Positions 15,368 through 21,035 of a DNA stretch of 24,281 bases are shown piece after piece (positions within the stretch are counted from its first letter, which is position 1; the number at the start of each line of letters is the position of its first letter). Location: the IMG/VR virus record IMGVR_UViG_3300025168_000649, positions 1 through 24,281 of that record. One strand, 5' to 3'. The notes beneath the pieces were generated by a model. It ran no database searches and had not been told where the DNA came from. It saw only the letters and a list, made by a program, of their open reading frames with translations. Source of the DNA: a virus. A program made the translations under genes and the position numbers.

Positions 15368-15401
15368 AGCCCTCGGCCTTGATTGGCCGGGGGCTTTTTT
15401 T
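15368..15401 (+). terminator. Strong intrinsic terminator after the tRNA half
   Basis: An 11-bp stem (15368-15378 with 15385-15395, one T-G pair) closed by the loop TTGATT and followed by a T-tract to 15401. It ends rightward late transcription before the integrase unit. It may originally have been the host tRNA's own terminator carried along with the core. The opposite strand has no T-tract, so it acts only rightward. Confidence 0.88.
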
Positions 15402-15405
15402 GCGT

Positions 15406-15426
15406 TTGGATACAATTTTGGATACG
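15406..15426 (+). repeat. Right pair of putative integrase arm sites (TTGGATAC)
   Basis: TTGGATACA at 15406-15414 and TTGGATACG at 15418-15426, 12 bases apart, mirroring the left pair in sequence, order and orientation. Together they bracket the tRNA core. This pair lies just upstream of the operator at 15443. Confidence 0.6.
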
Positions 15427-15442
15427 GTTTTGTTGCATTGTT

Positions 15443-15457
15443 TGACATCATGTGTCA
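15443..15457 (+). promoter_or_regulatory. Operator-like palindrome upstream of the small gene/integrase unit
   Basis: TGACATCATGTGTCA has half-sites TGACA and TGTCA around five bases. The preceding T makes a TTGACA -35-like box at 15442-15447, but no clear -10 follows at the normal distance. The same palindrome class occurs at 19863-19877, 20719-20733 and 20761-20775. The repressor encoded at 19898-20704 is the likely ligand. Confidence 0.6.
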
Positions 15458-15494
15458 TAACTGATTCGTAAGGTATCAAACAAGGGAGCGTAAA

Positions 15495-15725
15495 ATGTTC
15501 GTTACAGACAAAAAAGTAGCAGAGATTGCGGAAGAAATTTTACCGCATTTTGAAGCCGGTGATTTGCACAGTCAGTCCAGAACCAGTGAGATTGCAAGAC
15601 ACGCTAAAGAAGCTCTTGCAGAAAACGGATTGCCAACACGATGGAGCCTTTGTTGCACTGTTGCAAAGGTAGCTCAAATGGCTTGGCGAGAGGAAATCAT
15701 TAAATGTAAAAGGGCGGCGGCTTAA
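15495..15725 (+). CDS. Small protein of unknown function upstream of integrase, 76 aa
   Basis: A largely helical 76-residue protein (VTDKKVAEIAEEILPHFEAG, then TSEIARHAKEALAENGLPTR, then a Cys-containing helix and KCKRAAA). The start ATG 15495 has SD AAGGGAG at about 15480-15487. It is expressed with the integrase (25 bases apart, no terminator T-tract between them) and sits under an operator palindrome. That position suits an excisionase or recombination directionality factor, but I see no clear helix-turn-helix, so this is only a possibility. Confidence 0.55.
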   Translation: MFVTDKKVAEIAEEILPHFEAGDLHSQSRTSEIARHAKEALAENGLPTRWSLCCTVAKVAQMAWREEIIKCKRAAA

Positions 15726-15734
15726 CAGCCGCCC
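15712..15734 (+). promoter_or_regulatory. GC-rich hairpin over the stop codon before integrase
   Basis: GGGCGGC (15712-15718) pairs perfectly with GCCGCCC (15728-15734) across a nine-base loop that holds the upstream gene's stop codon. There is no T-tract, so it is not an intrinsic terminator. It ends two bases before the integrase SD (AAGGGAG, 15737-15743) and may tune integrase translation or protect the mRNA. Confidence 0.5.
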
Positions 15735-15749
15735 GGAAGGGAGCATCGC

Positions 15750-17072
15750 ATGTTTAAAAAAGTAGAAAATTGTAGAGTATATGAGCGCATCGGAAGGCCC
15801 GGTGTCTGGACTGTTGATATGCGTAAACTGGGAAGAGGCCCAACTGTTGGTTCATATTCAAACAAATCTGACGCTATCGATGCAATGGTTGAGGCTGTGC
15901 GTAATTTTAACAAAGGTACGAATCAGGAGCCGGTTGAAGACATCAAGTGTGATGAACTGATTGACAAGTTCATTACAGCTAGAAATGACTTGGCGTTAGT
16001 TGAAGAAAAAATTGAATTGGCATCCGCACAAAATGCAATCCGCGCGATTAAGCTGGCTAGAACTTTTAGGGTTAATGGCAGAGAGTTCCAGAAACTAAAT
16101 TTGTTTGAGGTCTGCAAGTTGCAAAACAAAAGCAGAATTGCGACAGACATTATTCGCGCCATAAAAAATTATGGTGGCGATGTTAAAAGCATGAAAACTA
16201 GATTTATCTTCATAAACATGTTTTTTAAATTTTGTGTCGCAGAGGGTTTTATTTTAATGAACCCACTTGAGGGCAAAGAGTTGCAAGTCAAAGGCGAGGC
16301 AATCAAAGATGCAAAGGCTCCCAAAATACAGCCAGATATTATAGCTGCTTTGCTTGCCGCTGTGGAAAAAGAAGATATAAAAAGCCAAGCAATGATCAAC
16401 ACATATTACGAATCGGGTGTGCGTATGTCAGAGCTGCGTGGCTTGCCCCGGCACAATGTGAGTTGTGAGCGCGATAAACAGACCGGCAAATACATAAACG
16501 CCGGTATTGAAATCAGCCAGACAATCAAACAAGACGGCCAAATAGGCCCACCAAAGTCAAAAAACGGCTATCGCTTTATTCCAATTTCAGATGAGACAAT
16601 GAATTTGGTTGAGCAAGTAATGCTTGCAAGCGCATTTAAAAAGCCAAGTGATCTTGTGTTTGCAAATAGCAATGGCAAGCCAGCCGACAAGCATACGTTG
16701 CAGCGCATGATCAAGCGTGTGGCAAGGCAGTCAGGCATGTTTGATATCCCAACTTTAGAAGCCCAAGTTGTTGCCGCTGGTGGCTACACAGATGGGGCTG
16801 GCAAGTGGGTCAATATTTCATCGATCAAGCACAAGCTTGTGCTTGCCAAGCATATCAAAAGAGCTGTTGATTTGCAGCTATCGAACCTTGGTGACTTTAG
16901 GCATTTCTTTGCAAGCGCACAGTTTAGCAAGATGAAGGATTGGAGAAAGGTCACTGAGTACATGGGCCACCACAACTCGCAGTTTACTGAGGATCAATAT
17001 CAGCATCAGTTTGTAGCAAGCAAAGAGGAACATGGCGAGATCAAGAGCAACATGGCATCGTTCCGCACATAA
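15750..17072 (+). CDS. int: Tyrosine-family phage integrase, 440 aa
   Basis: This is the site-specific recombinase that would integrate the phage at tRNA-Pro through the attP just upstream. Residues 1-60 form a possible arm-binding domain (VWTVDMRKLGRGPTVGSYSN), about 65-180 the core-binding helices, and about 190-440 the catalytic domain. Catalytic residues: Arg225 (SGVRMSELRGL), Lys269 or Lys271 in the beta turn, Arg384 and His385 (GDFRHFFAS), His407 (MGHH) and nucleophile Tyr417 (EDQYQHQF). The first box II histidine is Gly381 here. The stretch 330-375 is a longer link between conserved blocks than usual. SD AAGGGAG (15737-15743) supports ATG 15750. It ends at a convergent terminator. Confidence 0.92.
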   Translation: MFKKVENCRVYERIGRPGVWTVDMRKLGRGPTVGSYSNKSDAIDAMVEAVRNFNKGTNQEPVEDIKCDELIDKFITARNDLALVEEKIELASAQNAIRAIKLARTFRVNGREFQKLNLFEVCKLQNKSRIATDIIRAIKNYGGDVKSMKTRFIFINMFFKFCVAEGFILMNPLEGKELQVKGEAIKDAKAPKIQPDIIAALLAAVEKEDIKSQAMINTYYESGVRMSELRGLPRHNVSCERDKQTGKYINAGIEISQTIKQDGQIGPPKSKNGYRFIPISDETMNLVEQVMLASAFKKPSDLVFANSNGKPADKHTLQRMIKRVARQSGMFDIPTLEAQVVAAGGYTDGAGKWVNISSIKHKLVLAKHIKRAVDLQLSNLGDFRHFFASAQFSKMKDWRKVTEYMGHHNSQFTEDQYQHQFVASKEEHGEIKSNMASFRT

Positions 17073-17095
17073 AAAAGGGGGCGCTTGCCCCCCTT
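17071..17095 (-). terminator. Convergent terminator between integrase and the leftward recombination operon
   Basis: A G5-C5 class stem (GGGGGC 17077-17082, GCCCCC 17087-17092, loop GCTT) with six A on its left side (17071-17076), which read as a U-tract for leftward transcripts. Rightward there is only a short T pair, so it mainly serves the minus-strand operon and also overlaps the integrase stop. Confidence 0.75.
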
Positions 17096-17096
17096 C

Positions 17097-17213
17097 CTAC
17101 AATCCAAGCAGCCTACGCCACCACGGCTTGGCTGCTTTTCTTTTTGCGGCCCACGCGGCTTTGATCTTTCTTGATTGTTCAGCGCGCTGCTTCTTCGTCC
17201 ATGTTCTGCCCAT
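17097..17213 (-). CDS. Tiny very basic protein, 38 aa
   Basis: On the minus strand an ATG at 17213 (a second ATG at 17216 is adjacent) opens a 38-codon frame ending TAG at 17097-17099. The product starts MGRTWTKKQRAEQSRKIK and ends PWWRRLLGL, with about a third of residues Lys or Arg. AAGGGAG sits six bases before ATG 17213, and the frame overlaps the upstream HTH gene by 35 bases. It is the last gene of the leftward operon, just before the terminator. Its composition suggests nucleic-acid binding. The SD and sensible composition argue that it is real despite its size. Confidence 0.55.
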   Translation of the reverse strand: MGRTWTKKQRAEQSRKIKAAWAAKRKAAKPWWRRLLGL

Positions 17214-17412
17214 CATCAGCTCCCTTCATGCTACGAATGCGATCAATCTCTTCGGCGGGTATCCACCATTTGCGGCCATCCCGGACGCTGGCCAATGTGC
17301 CTTTCTTTAACAGGCGATAGGTTGCATCCCGCGTACCCGGTGTCCATCTGCCAAACAGCGCAGTGGCTGCATCGCGAACAGCAAGCAAGGCAGGGCCGGG
17401 GTTTCTATCCAT
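17179..17412 (-). CDS. Excisionase/MerR-type helix-turn-helix protein, 77 aa
   Basis: The sequence from residue 25 (PGTRDATYRLLKKGTL, ASVRDGRKWWIPAEEIDRI) is the HTH_17/excisionase pattern: a short HTH followed by a beta wing with a conserved Arg/Lys and the WIP-AEEI strand-helix. Such proteins act as excisionases or small regulators. ATG 17412 is chosen over longer in-frame starts because it overlaps the upstream stop (ATGGATAG) and places the HTH at the usual distance from the N-terminus. It is in the leftward operon with the recombination genes, so it may be the excisionase for this integrase. Confidence 0.7.
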   Translation of the reverse strand: MDRNPGPALLAVRDAATALFGRWTPGTRDATYRLLKKGTLASVRDGRKWWIPAEEIDRIRSMKGADDGQNMDEEAAR

Positions 17413-17758
17413 TGCTAAAGCCCCCACCAAAACCGCCGCCTGATGGTGCAGCCGGGGCAGCATCATTGTCTTGCGGCTCTTCATACGGCTTGTTGGCAAA
17501 AATATTGACAGACCCCAGATCCTTGTCGTTGTTGTAATCATCATCGACACGCTGCTTGAATTTAACATTGAAGGTCAGGTCATGCTTGATGACCAAGTCG
17601 CGGATCTGGTCACAAGCTTGAAGCTTATCTGAATCAAACTTGTCTGCCTTTTTCGGGTTGACCCAGCAAGCCAGCTTTAGCTTTGCGGGTTCCCCGGCCT
17701 GACCCCGGATACACTCCATCTGAGTGTTATTGTTTGTGAATGTTGGTTTGTTACTCAT
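17405..17758 (-). CDS. Putative ssDNA-binding-like protein beside ERF, 117 aa
   Basis: About ninety residues of mixed beta sequence (LKLACWVNPKKADKFDSDKL, DLVIKHDLTFNVKFKQRVDD, GSVNIFANKPYEE) are followed by an acidic and Pro/Ala stretch and a Gly/Phe tail (PSGGGFGGGFSNG). A compact N-terminal domain with a flexible Gly-rich tail, coupled directly to an ERF gene (ATGA overlap), suggests a phage single-strand binding protein or recombination partner. The usual acidic SSB tip is absent, so the role is inferred from context and composition. No named family recognised. Confidence 0.55.
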   Translation of the reverse strand: MSNKPTFTNNNTQMECIRGQAGEPAKLKLACWVNPKKADKFDSDKLQACDQIRDLVIKHDLTFNVKFKQRVDDDYNNDKDLGSVNIFANKPYEEPQDNDAAPAAPSGGGFGGGFSNG

Positions 17759-18342
17759 TTAAAGCTCTCCAATTTATTGTGATATTCAATGCCCACAGTG
17801 TTATAAACATCAGGCGCTGCGGTTTCTGCCTGTTTGATAATTTCGGTGTTATCTGTATCCCATTTATGAAGCTGCGCTTTGTTGGCGGTTTTGATTATTG
17901 CCAACGATTGATCAGCCCAGCCTTTCCAATCAAAGTTTGCTTCACCATCGTCATCATCATCGTCATCAAGCTCAGCGATCCCGGCGGCAAGGCCAAGGAT
18001 GCCTTGCAGCAAATACCTACGGCCATAGCTCATGGCGCTGCCAAGCTTCTGGCAATGTGTCATGTCATCAACAATGAGGGGCCAAGCCAGATCAGGTGAT
18101 GACCAGCTCACGCCGCTGCTATGCACAATGACCGGCGATATAAAATATTCATTGTTTTCTGTGCGGCGTACCGGGAATGAAATGCCAAGACCGTGATCAA
18201 CCGCTGCTTTTTTAACCAGCGTCATCATCGAACCGATTGATGCGTATTGTGAGCGGTTACCCCGCTTGTCCAGCGTCATAGCGCTGTTTTTGGCTTGGAA
18301 TGCAACCAGTGCCGTTGCTATGGCTTCTGGCATTTGCGTCAT
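17755..18342 (-). CDS. erf: ERF-family single-strand annealing recombinase, 195 aa
   Basis: This is the phage annealing protein of the ERF superfamily, which pairs complementary single strands during recombination and genome circularisation. The hallmark segment is GSAMSYGRRYLLQGILGLA at 101-119, preceded by a mixed alpha/beta N-terminus (SQYASIGSMMTLVKKAAVDH at 31-50). An uninterrupted run of seven aspartates (126-132) follows, and then a basic/helical C-terminal part. The family often carries a short acidic DDDD stretch here; seven in a row is at the long end. It is coupled by ATGA overlaps upstream and downstream, in the order exonuclease, two small genes, ERF, SSB-like. Confidence 0.88.
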   Translation of the reverse strand: MTQMPEAIATALVAFQAKNSAMTLDKRGNRSQYASIGSMMTLVKKAAVDHGLGISFPVRRTENNEYFISPVIVHSSGVSWSSPDLAWPLIVDDMTHCQKLGSAMSYGRRYLLQGILGLAAGIAELDDDDDDDGEANFDWKGWADQSLAIIKTANKAQLHKWDTDNTEIIKQAETAAPDVYNTVGIEYHNKLESFK

Positions 18343-18674
18343 CGTGACATCTCCATCATTCCAAGCATGGTCAAAAGATAGATTGCAGCCGTTCTGCCTG
18401 ACTTGGTTTGCCGCGTGGCCTCAGTCTTGAAGATCAGATTGAGCTGTTCCAGCTTGACGCGCGCCGGGCGATAGCTGTTGCCGGTCATGTTAGTGGCAGC
18501 GCAACCCTCTTCATCAGTCAGGCCGCGCTTGTCATGGCGTTGCAAAGCCTCAAGCACCTTGACCATGTTCTTGCCGAACTTGGGCTTGATCTTGGCGGCT
18601 GACGCTGCGCTGGTGGGGCTGTGAGCCTGATGCGGCGGCTCAATATCAAACAGATCTTGTATCATCATCATCAC
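18339..18674 (-). CDS. Winged-helix-like protein in the recombination operon, 111 aa
   Basis: Residues 35-85 (GKNMVKVLEALQRHDKRGLT, then GNSYRPARVKLEQLNLI) read as a winged-helix fold: helix, turn, a recognition helix with Asn-Ser-Tyr-Arg-Pro-Arg, then a wing that includes KSGRTAAIYLL. Similar NSYRPAR patterns occur in phage DNA-binding proteins near replication or recombination genes. The start is uncertain: four consecutive ATG codons lie at 18674-18663 within an overlap with the previous gene. The last ATG (MIQDLFD) is also plausible. It may be a regulator or a replication accessory. Confidence 0.6.
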   Translation of the reverse strand: MMMMIQDLFDIEPPHQAHSPTSAASAAKIKPKFGKNMVKVLEALQRHDKRGLTDEEGCAATNMTGNSYRPARVKLEQLNLIFKTEATRQTKSGRTAAIYLLTMLGMMEMSR

Positions 18675-18816
18675 TTTCTTTTAGGGTTGCGTTGATAGCG
18701 TTGAGCAACACACCACGCGCGATAGCATCGTTCTGCATTTGCTCTAGAATGTGCCGGATGCGGCGTAGTTCGATTTCTGATTCGGTTAGTCTTTTGCGTG
18801 TAAAAATTTTAAGCAT
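18646..18816 (-). CDS. Small helical protein, 56 aa
   Basis: The start ATG 18816 overlaps the exonuclease stop (TAATG). SD GGAG lies inside the exonuclease codons six bases upstream, which favours this start over the in-frame ATG at 18828. The product MLKIFTRKRLTESEIELRRI continues as a charged helix and ends with an acidic ESDDDDTRSV, possibly a short coiled coil. Coupling places it in the recombination operon. No family or function recognised. Confidence 0.55.
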   Translation of the reverse strand: MLKIFTRKRLTESEIELRRIRHILEQMQNDAIARGVLLNAINATLKESDDDDTRSV

Positions 18817-19823
18817 TACGATCTCCAAATCTTTTGAGCGCGGTCTAAAATTTCCGGGGGCAGATCACGCCACACAAACATGTGATCCCACTGAGGGTCA
18901 CAAAGCCTCAACAGCTCTTCGGTGGTGTTGGCGGCAGCGAGTAGGCGTTCACGCCGCACACAAGCTTCCCTGATGGCGGCAACCCCGGCATGAAGCTGAT
19001 CAAGCGTTGGCTTGAAGACGCGATAGCCAAGCCTGTTGGCATATACGATTTGCGGCCAGATATCAGTGATGTGCCAGTACCCAGCGATCTGCATCAAATT
19101 GTTGAAAGGTATTTCTTTTGGAAGGCTCCCGGCTGATGGCTTGTCTGTGCCAGCGCCCCGATCCCATTTGGTCTTCAGCTCCACGCCGCCTTCTTGGAAA
19201 TCGCCGTAACCTTTATAGGGTAGCTGCACATCGTCAAACTTGCCGGTCAGCTCTTTCTGCCCGGTAATGCGGTTGGCGCCGGCAAACGCCTCGCGCAAGC
19301 CGTCAAGTGCATTGCTGCACACCAGCTCAAATTCATGGTGTGTTGGTATGATATCTTTTTTAGGAACAGACCCATCAGCGCCATAACGCACTGTGGTCTT
19401 GTGTTCCAGCTCACGCTTGTCTTTGTCGGCATCACGCCATGACGCGCCAGAAAAGCCTTGAAGCTCATTGATGGCGTTTTTAAAGGCATCAGTCGGGCTT
19501 AGATCGTTGACAGCTACATCGGTGCAATAGTTCTCAACAGCCCGGCCAGAGATCAATGGCGGCTTATCGCCTGACTGCGTTCTGCCCCGGCTGTCAACGT
19601 AAACGCCATGCATGTCGATAATTTTTTGTGCTTCAGCCTTATCGCCCTTTGCCTCACCAGCTAAGACTGCCTTGGCATTCTCGCGTTCTGATCTGACAAC
19701 AGCTTTGTCAAAGAACGTAAAGCCGTCAGGCTTGTTTGGCTGGCTGTGATGATAGTAAGAGTGCCGGGCTGCTTGCCTGACAAAGTCTTGTTTCTGTGGC
19801 TTAGAAAAGTTTTTAAATGACAA
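18816..19823 (-). CDS. PD-(D/E)XK exonuclease-like protein, 335 aa
   Basis: Residues 160-250 carry a nuclease core: HEFELVCS helix, TGKFDDVQL with Asp197, GGVELKTKWD with Glu215 and Lys217 (the E-x-K pair), then LMQIAGYWHIT, a helix like the Gln-bearing motif of lambda-exonuclease/Cas4-type enzymes. It would resect double-stranded ends to make substrates for ERF. The N-terminal 130 residues (ARHSYYHHSQPN, AVENYC) are not recognised. The start codon is TTG at 19823, supported by GGGAG (19831-19835) seven bases upstream and by the lack of a better start. It is first in the leftward operon, behind a promoter overlapped by an operator. Confidence 0.7.
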   Translation of the reverse strand: MSFKNFSKPQKQDFVRQAARHSYYHHSQPNKPDGFTFFDKAVVRSERENAKAVLAGEAKGDKAEAQKIIDMHGVYVDSRGRTQSGDKPPLISGRAVENYCTDVAVNDLSPTDAFKNAINELQGFSGASWRDADKDKRELEHKTTVRYGADGSVPKKDIIPTHHEFELVCSNALDGLREAFAGANRITGQKELTGKFDDVQLPYKGYGDFQEGGVELKTKWDRGAGTDKPSAGSLPKEIPFNNLMQIAGYWHITDIWPQIVYANRLGYRVFKPTLDQLHAGVAAIREACVRRERLLAAANTTEELLRLCDPQWDHMFVWRDLPPEILDRAQKIWRS

Positions 19824-19848
19824 AGAACCGCTCCCAAAGTGTGGAACG

Positions 19849-19878
19849 GTTCTATCAGGTCATGACATACAGTGTCAA
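19849..19878 (-). promoter_or_regulatory. Promoter of the leftward recombination operon
   Basis: On the minus strand TTGACA (19873-19878) is followed after 18 bases by TAGAAC (19849-19854). The -35 box is a perfect match and the -10 box a four-of-six match. The operator 19863-19877 covers the -35 box and spacer, so binding would block RNA polymerase. The transcript would start about 20 bases before the TTG start codon. Confidence 0.6.
19863..19877 (+). promoter_or_regulatory. Operator-like palindrome at the recombination operon promoter
   Basis: TGACATACAGTGTCA is a perfect TGACA-N5-TGTCA palindrome lying over the leftward -35 region, between the end of the repressor gene and the exonuclease start. 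It is the most symmetric of the four copies together with 15443-15457. Confidence 0.65.
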
Positions 19879-19897
19879 GCGTTATGCTTGGAGCGCA

Positions 19898-20704
19898 TTA
19901 ATCTACGATTTTAAGGCCATCTGTTTTGCTATCAGTAACAGGTTCATTCATTTTTACCTGATAGATTTTTTCGTAAAAAGCCTTACGATCAGGCGTTTGT
20001 TTTTGGACTAGCTTTTCATAATGACGCGCGATAAATGGTGATTCGTAATCAACCATGACAATGTTTTCTAACCGGCGCTGGTGAAGGAACCAAGCAACCG
20101 GCGCAGCCCAGCGGATATCAAGATCGGTTAATATTCTGCTTTCTTCTGGCACACCAACAACATCTGTGAGGGTGTACAAAGCATTGTGATGTTGCGGCCA
20201 TAACACACCGGAGAACATGACCCCGGCCTTGGTCATGACGTAACATTTGTTCATAATTGCGTTTTGATCGATTTTATTGTCAGCCACAGAGCTTATCTTA
20301 ATCATGGTCAAGCTATCGTGATAATGACGCCAAGGCGATTGAGTGTTTTGGTCTAGGTTCCAGTATATGCATGCCCAGCCTTCACTAAAGTTGCCGTGCA
20401 GTACCATACCTTTTTTAAAATAGGTCTTGTCTTTTTGAAAGCGATTGATGAGCTTCATGTTCTGTGTATCAGGATCAGTGTGCCAGACACCTAGAATTGG
20501 TATCGGGGGGCTGGTATAGGCAATCTCATACGGCTGGCATTTTAGAATGCGCGCATAGTCTTCGACATCTTGAAGCGTCATGCTAATTTTGCTGTGGATG
20601 TGGCGCGACACGGTTTCTGGCGTCACGCCCTTTTCTTCAGCGAGTGCCTTCTTTGACATACCGGCCACGCTGATCATTTCATCTAAGTTATTTCCCATGT
20701 ACAT
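19898..20704 (-). CDS. CI-like phage repressor with N-terminal HTH, 268 aa
   Basis: Residues 16-36 (MSKKALAEEKGVTPETVSRHI) form an XRE-type helix-turn-helix and the next helices (LQDVEDYARILKCQPYEIA) complete the domain. The remaining 200 residues (PIPILGVWHTDP onwards) are mixed alpha/beta with many Trp and Tyr. I see no S24/LexA GDSM serine or Lys dyad, so induction may not work by RecA-triggered self-cleavage. ATG 20704 is chosen because GGGAG (20713-20717) precedes it by eight bases; ATG 20698 is a possible alternative. It is divergent from the Cro-like gene with two operators between. Together these point to the lysogeny repressor. Confidence 0.75.
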   Translation of the reverse strand: MYMGNNLDEMISVAGMSKKALAEEKGVTPETVSRHIHSKISMTLQDVEDYARILKCQPYEIAYTSPPIPILGVWHTDPDTQNMKLINRFQKDKTYFKKGMVLHGNFSEGWACIYWNLDQNTQSPWRHYHDSLTMIKISSVADNKIDQNAIMNKCYVMTKAGVMFSGVLWPQHHNALYTLTDVVGVPEESRILTDLDIRWAAPVAWFLHQRRLENIVMVDYESPFIARHYEKLVQKQTPDRKAFYEKIYQVKMNEPVTDSKTDGLKIVD

Positions 20705-20718
20705 AATGTAAGCTCCCA

Positions 20719-20733
20719 TAACACTTTGTGTCA
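20719..20733 (+). promoter_or_regulatory. Operator-like site near the repressor start
   Basis: TAACACTTTGTGTCA matches the TGACA-N5-TGTCA class with one weaker half (TAACA). Its right half forms a leftward TTGACA box (20729-20734), and TACATT at 20705-20710 gives a candidate -10 with an 18-base spacer. Transcripts from it would start close to the repressor ATGs, which would suit autoregulation and a nearly leaderless repressor mRNA. Confidence 0.5.
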
Positions 20734-20760
20734 AACCTGATTGTCTATACCTAATTATCT

Positions 20761-20775
20761 TGTCATCACATGTCA
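20761..20775 (+). promoter_or_regulatory. Operator-like palindrome and candidate cro promoter region
   Basis: TGTCATCACATGTCA sits within a wider imperfect palindrome, CTTGTCATCACATGTCAAG (20759-20777). It covers a weak rightward -35 (ATGTCA, 20770-20775) with TATTAA (20792-20797) as -10 after 16 bases, ahead of the Cro-like gene. Its centre is 42 bases, about four helical turns, from the other operator at 20719-20733, so two repressor molecules could bind on the same face. Confidence 0.55.
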
Positions 20776-20816
20776 AGCCTGATACTTATGCTATTAAATA
20801 TAAAGCGAGGACAGGT

Positions 20817-21035
20817 ATGACACTTGATCAATATCGGCAGAGCAAAGGGCTTAGTTACTCAGCGTTAGCGCGGGTTACCGGCGCTAGTCATGCGGCAGTG
20901 GCACGGCGCTGGTGTCTGCCATCAAGCCACAAGGATGCAAAGATCCCGAACCGCAAATTTATGATGCGAATCGTAAATGTCACGGATGGTGCCGTCCAGC
21001 CAACCAGCTTTTATGGCGTTGTATTTAATGACTGA
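20817..21035 (+). CDS. Cro-like helix-turn-helix protein, 72 aa
   Basis: The short protein starts MTLDQYRQSKGLSYSALARV and has an HTH at about 12-32 (LSYSALARVTGASHAAVARRW) with the usual Ala-Arg-x-x-Gly-Ala turn and an Arg-Arg-Trp recognition helix end. ATG 20817 is chosen (GAGG at 20807-20810 upstream). The longer in-frame start at 20760 would lie inside the operator. Being divergent from the repressor and first in the rightward early operon, it is probably the Cro-type antagonist. Eight bases overlap the next gene. Confidence 0.7.
   Translation: MTLDQYRQSKGLSYSALARVTGASHAAVARRWCLPSSHKDAKIPNRKFMMRIVNVTDGAVQPTSFYGVVFND

Larger units (their letters stand above)
15187..15494 (+). other. Gene-free phage attachment (attP) region
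   Basis: No start codon with a usable frame was seen here on either strand. In order the region holds: paired TTGGATAC repeats (15187-15206), two CAAGTAAG repeats 20 bases apart (15215-15222 and 15235-15242), the tRNA-Pro 3' half (15293-15337), an AT-rich stretch, a terminator (15368-15401), a second pair of TTGGATAC repeats (15406-15426), and an operator palindrome (15443-15457) before the next gene. This is the expected make-up of attP for a tRNA-targeting tyrosine integrase. Confidence 0.8.

Noticed and set aside
15187-15494. Interpretation as the end (attL/attR) of an integrated prophage
   Set aside because: Phage genes flank it on both sides and no host gene is seen, which fits attP of a free phage genome.
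19824-19853. Seven-base-pair inverted repeat (AGAACCG with CGGTTCT) with the exonuclease SD in its loop, looking like a translational switch
   Set aside because: One arm overlaps the -10 box of the predicted promoter, so it would largely be missing from the transcript.
20760-20816. Longer in-frame start for the Cro-like gene (TTG at 20760)
   Set aside because: It falls within the operator palindrome and has no SD; ATG 20817 has GAGG upstream and gives a normal Cro-sized protein.
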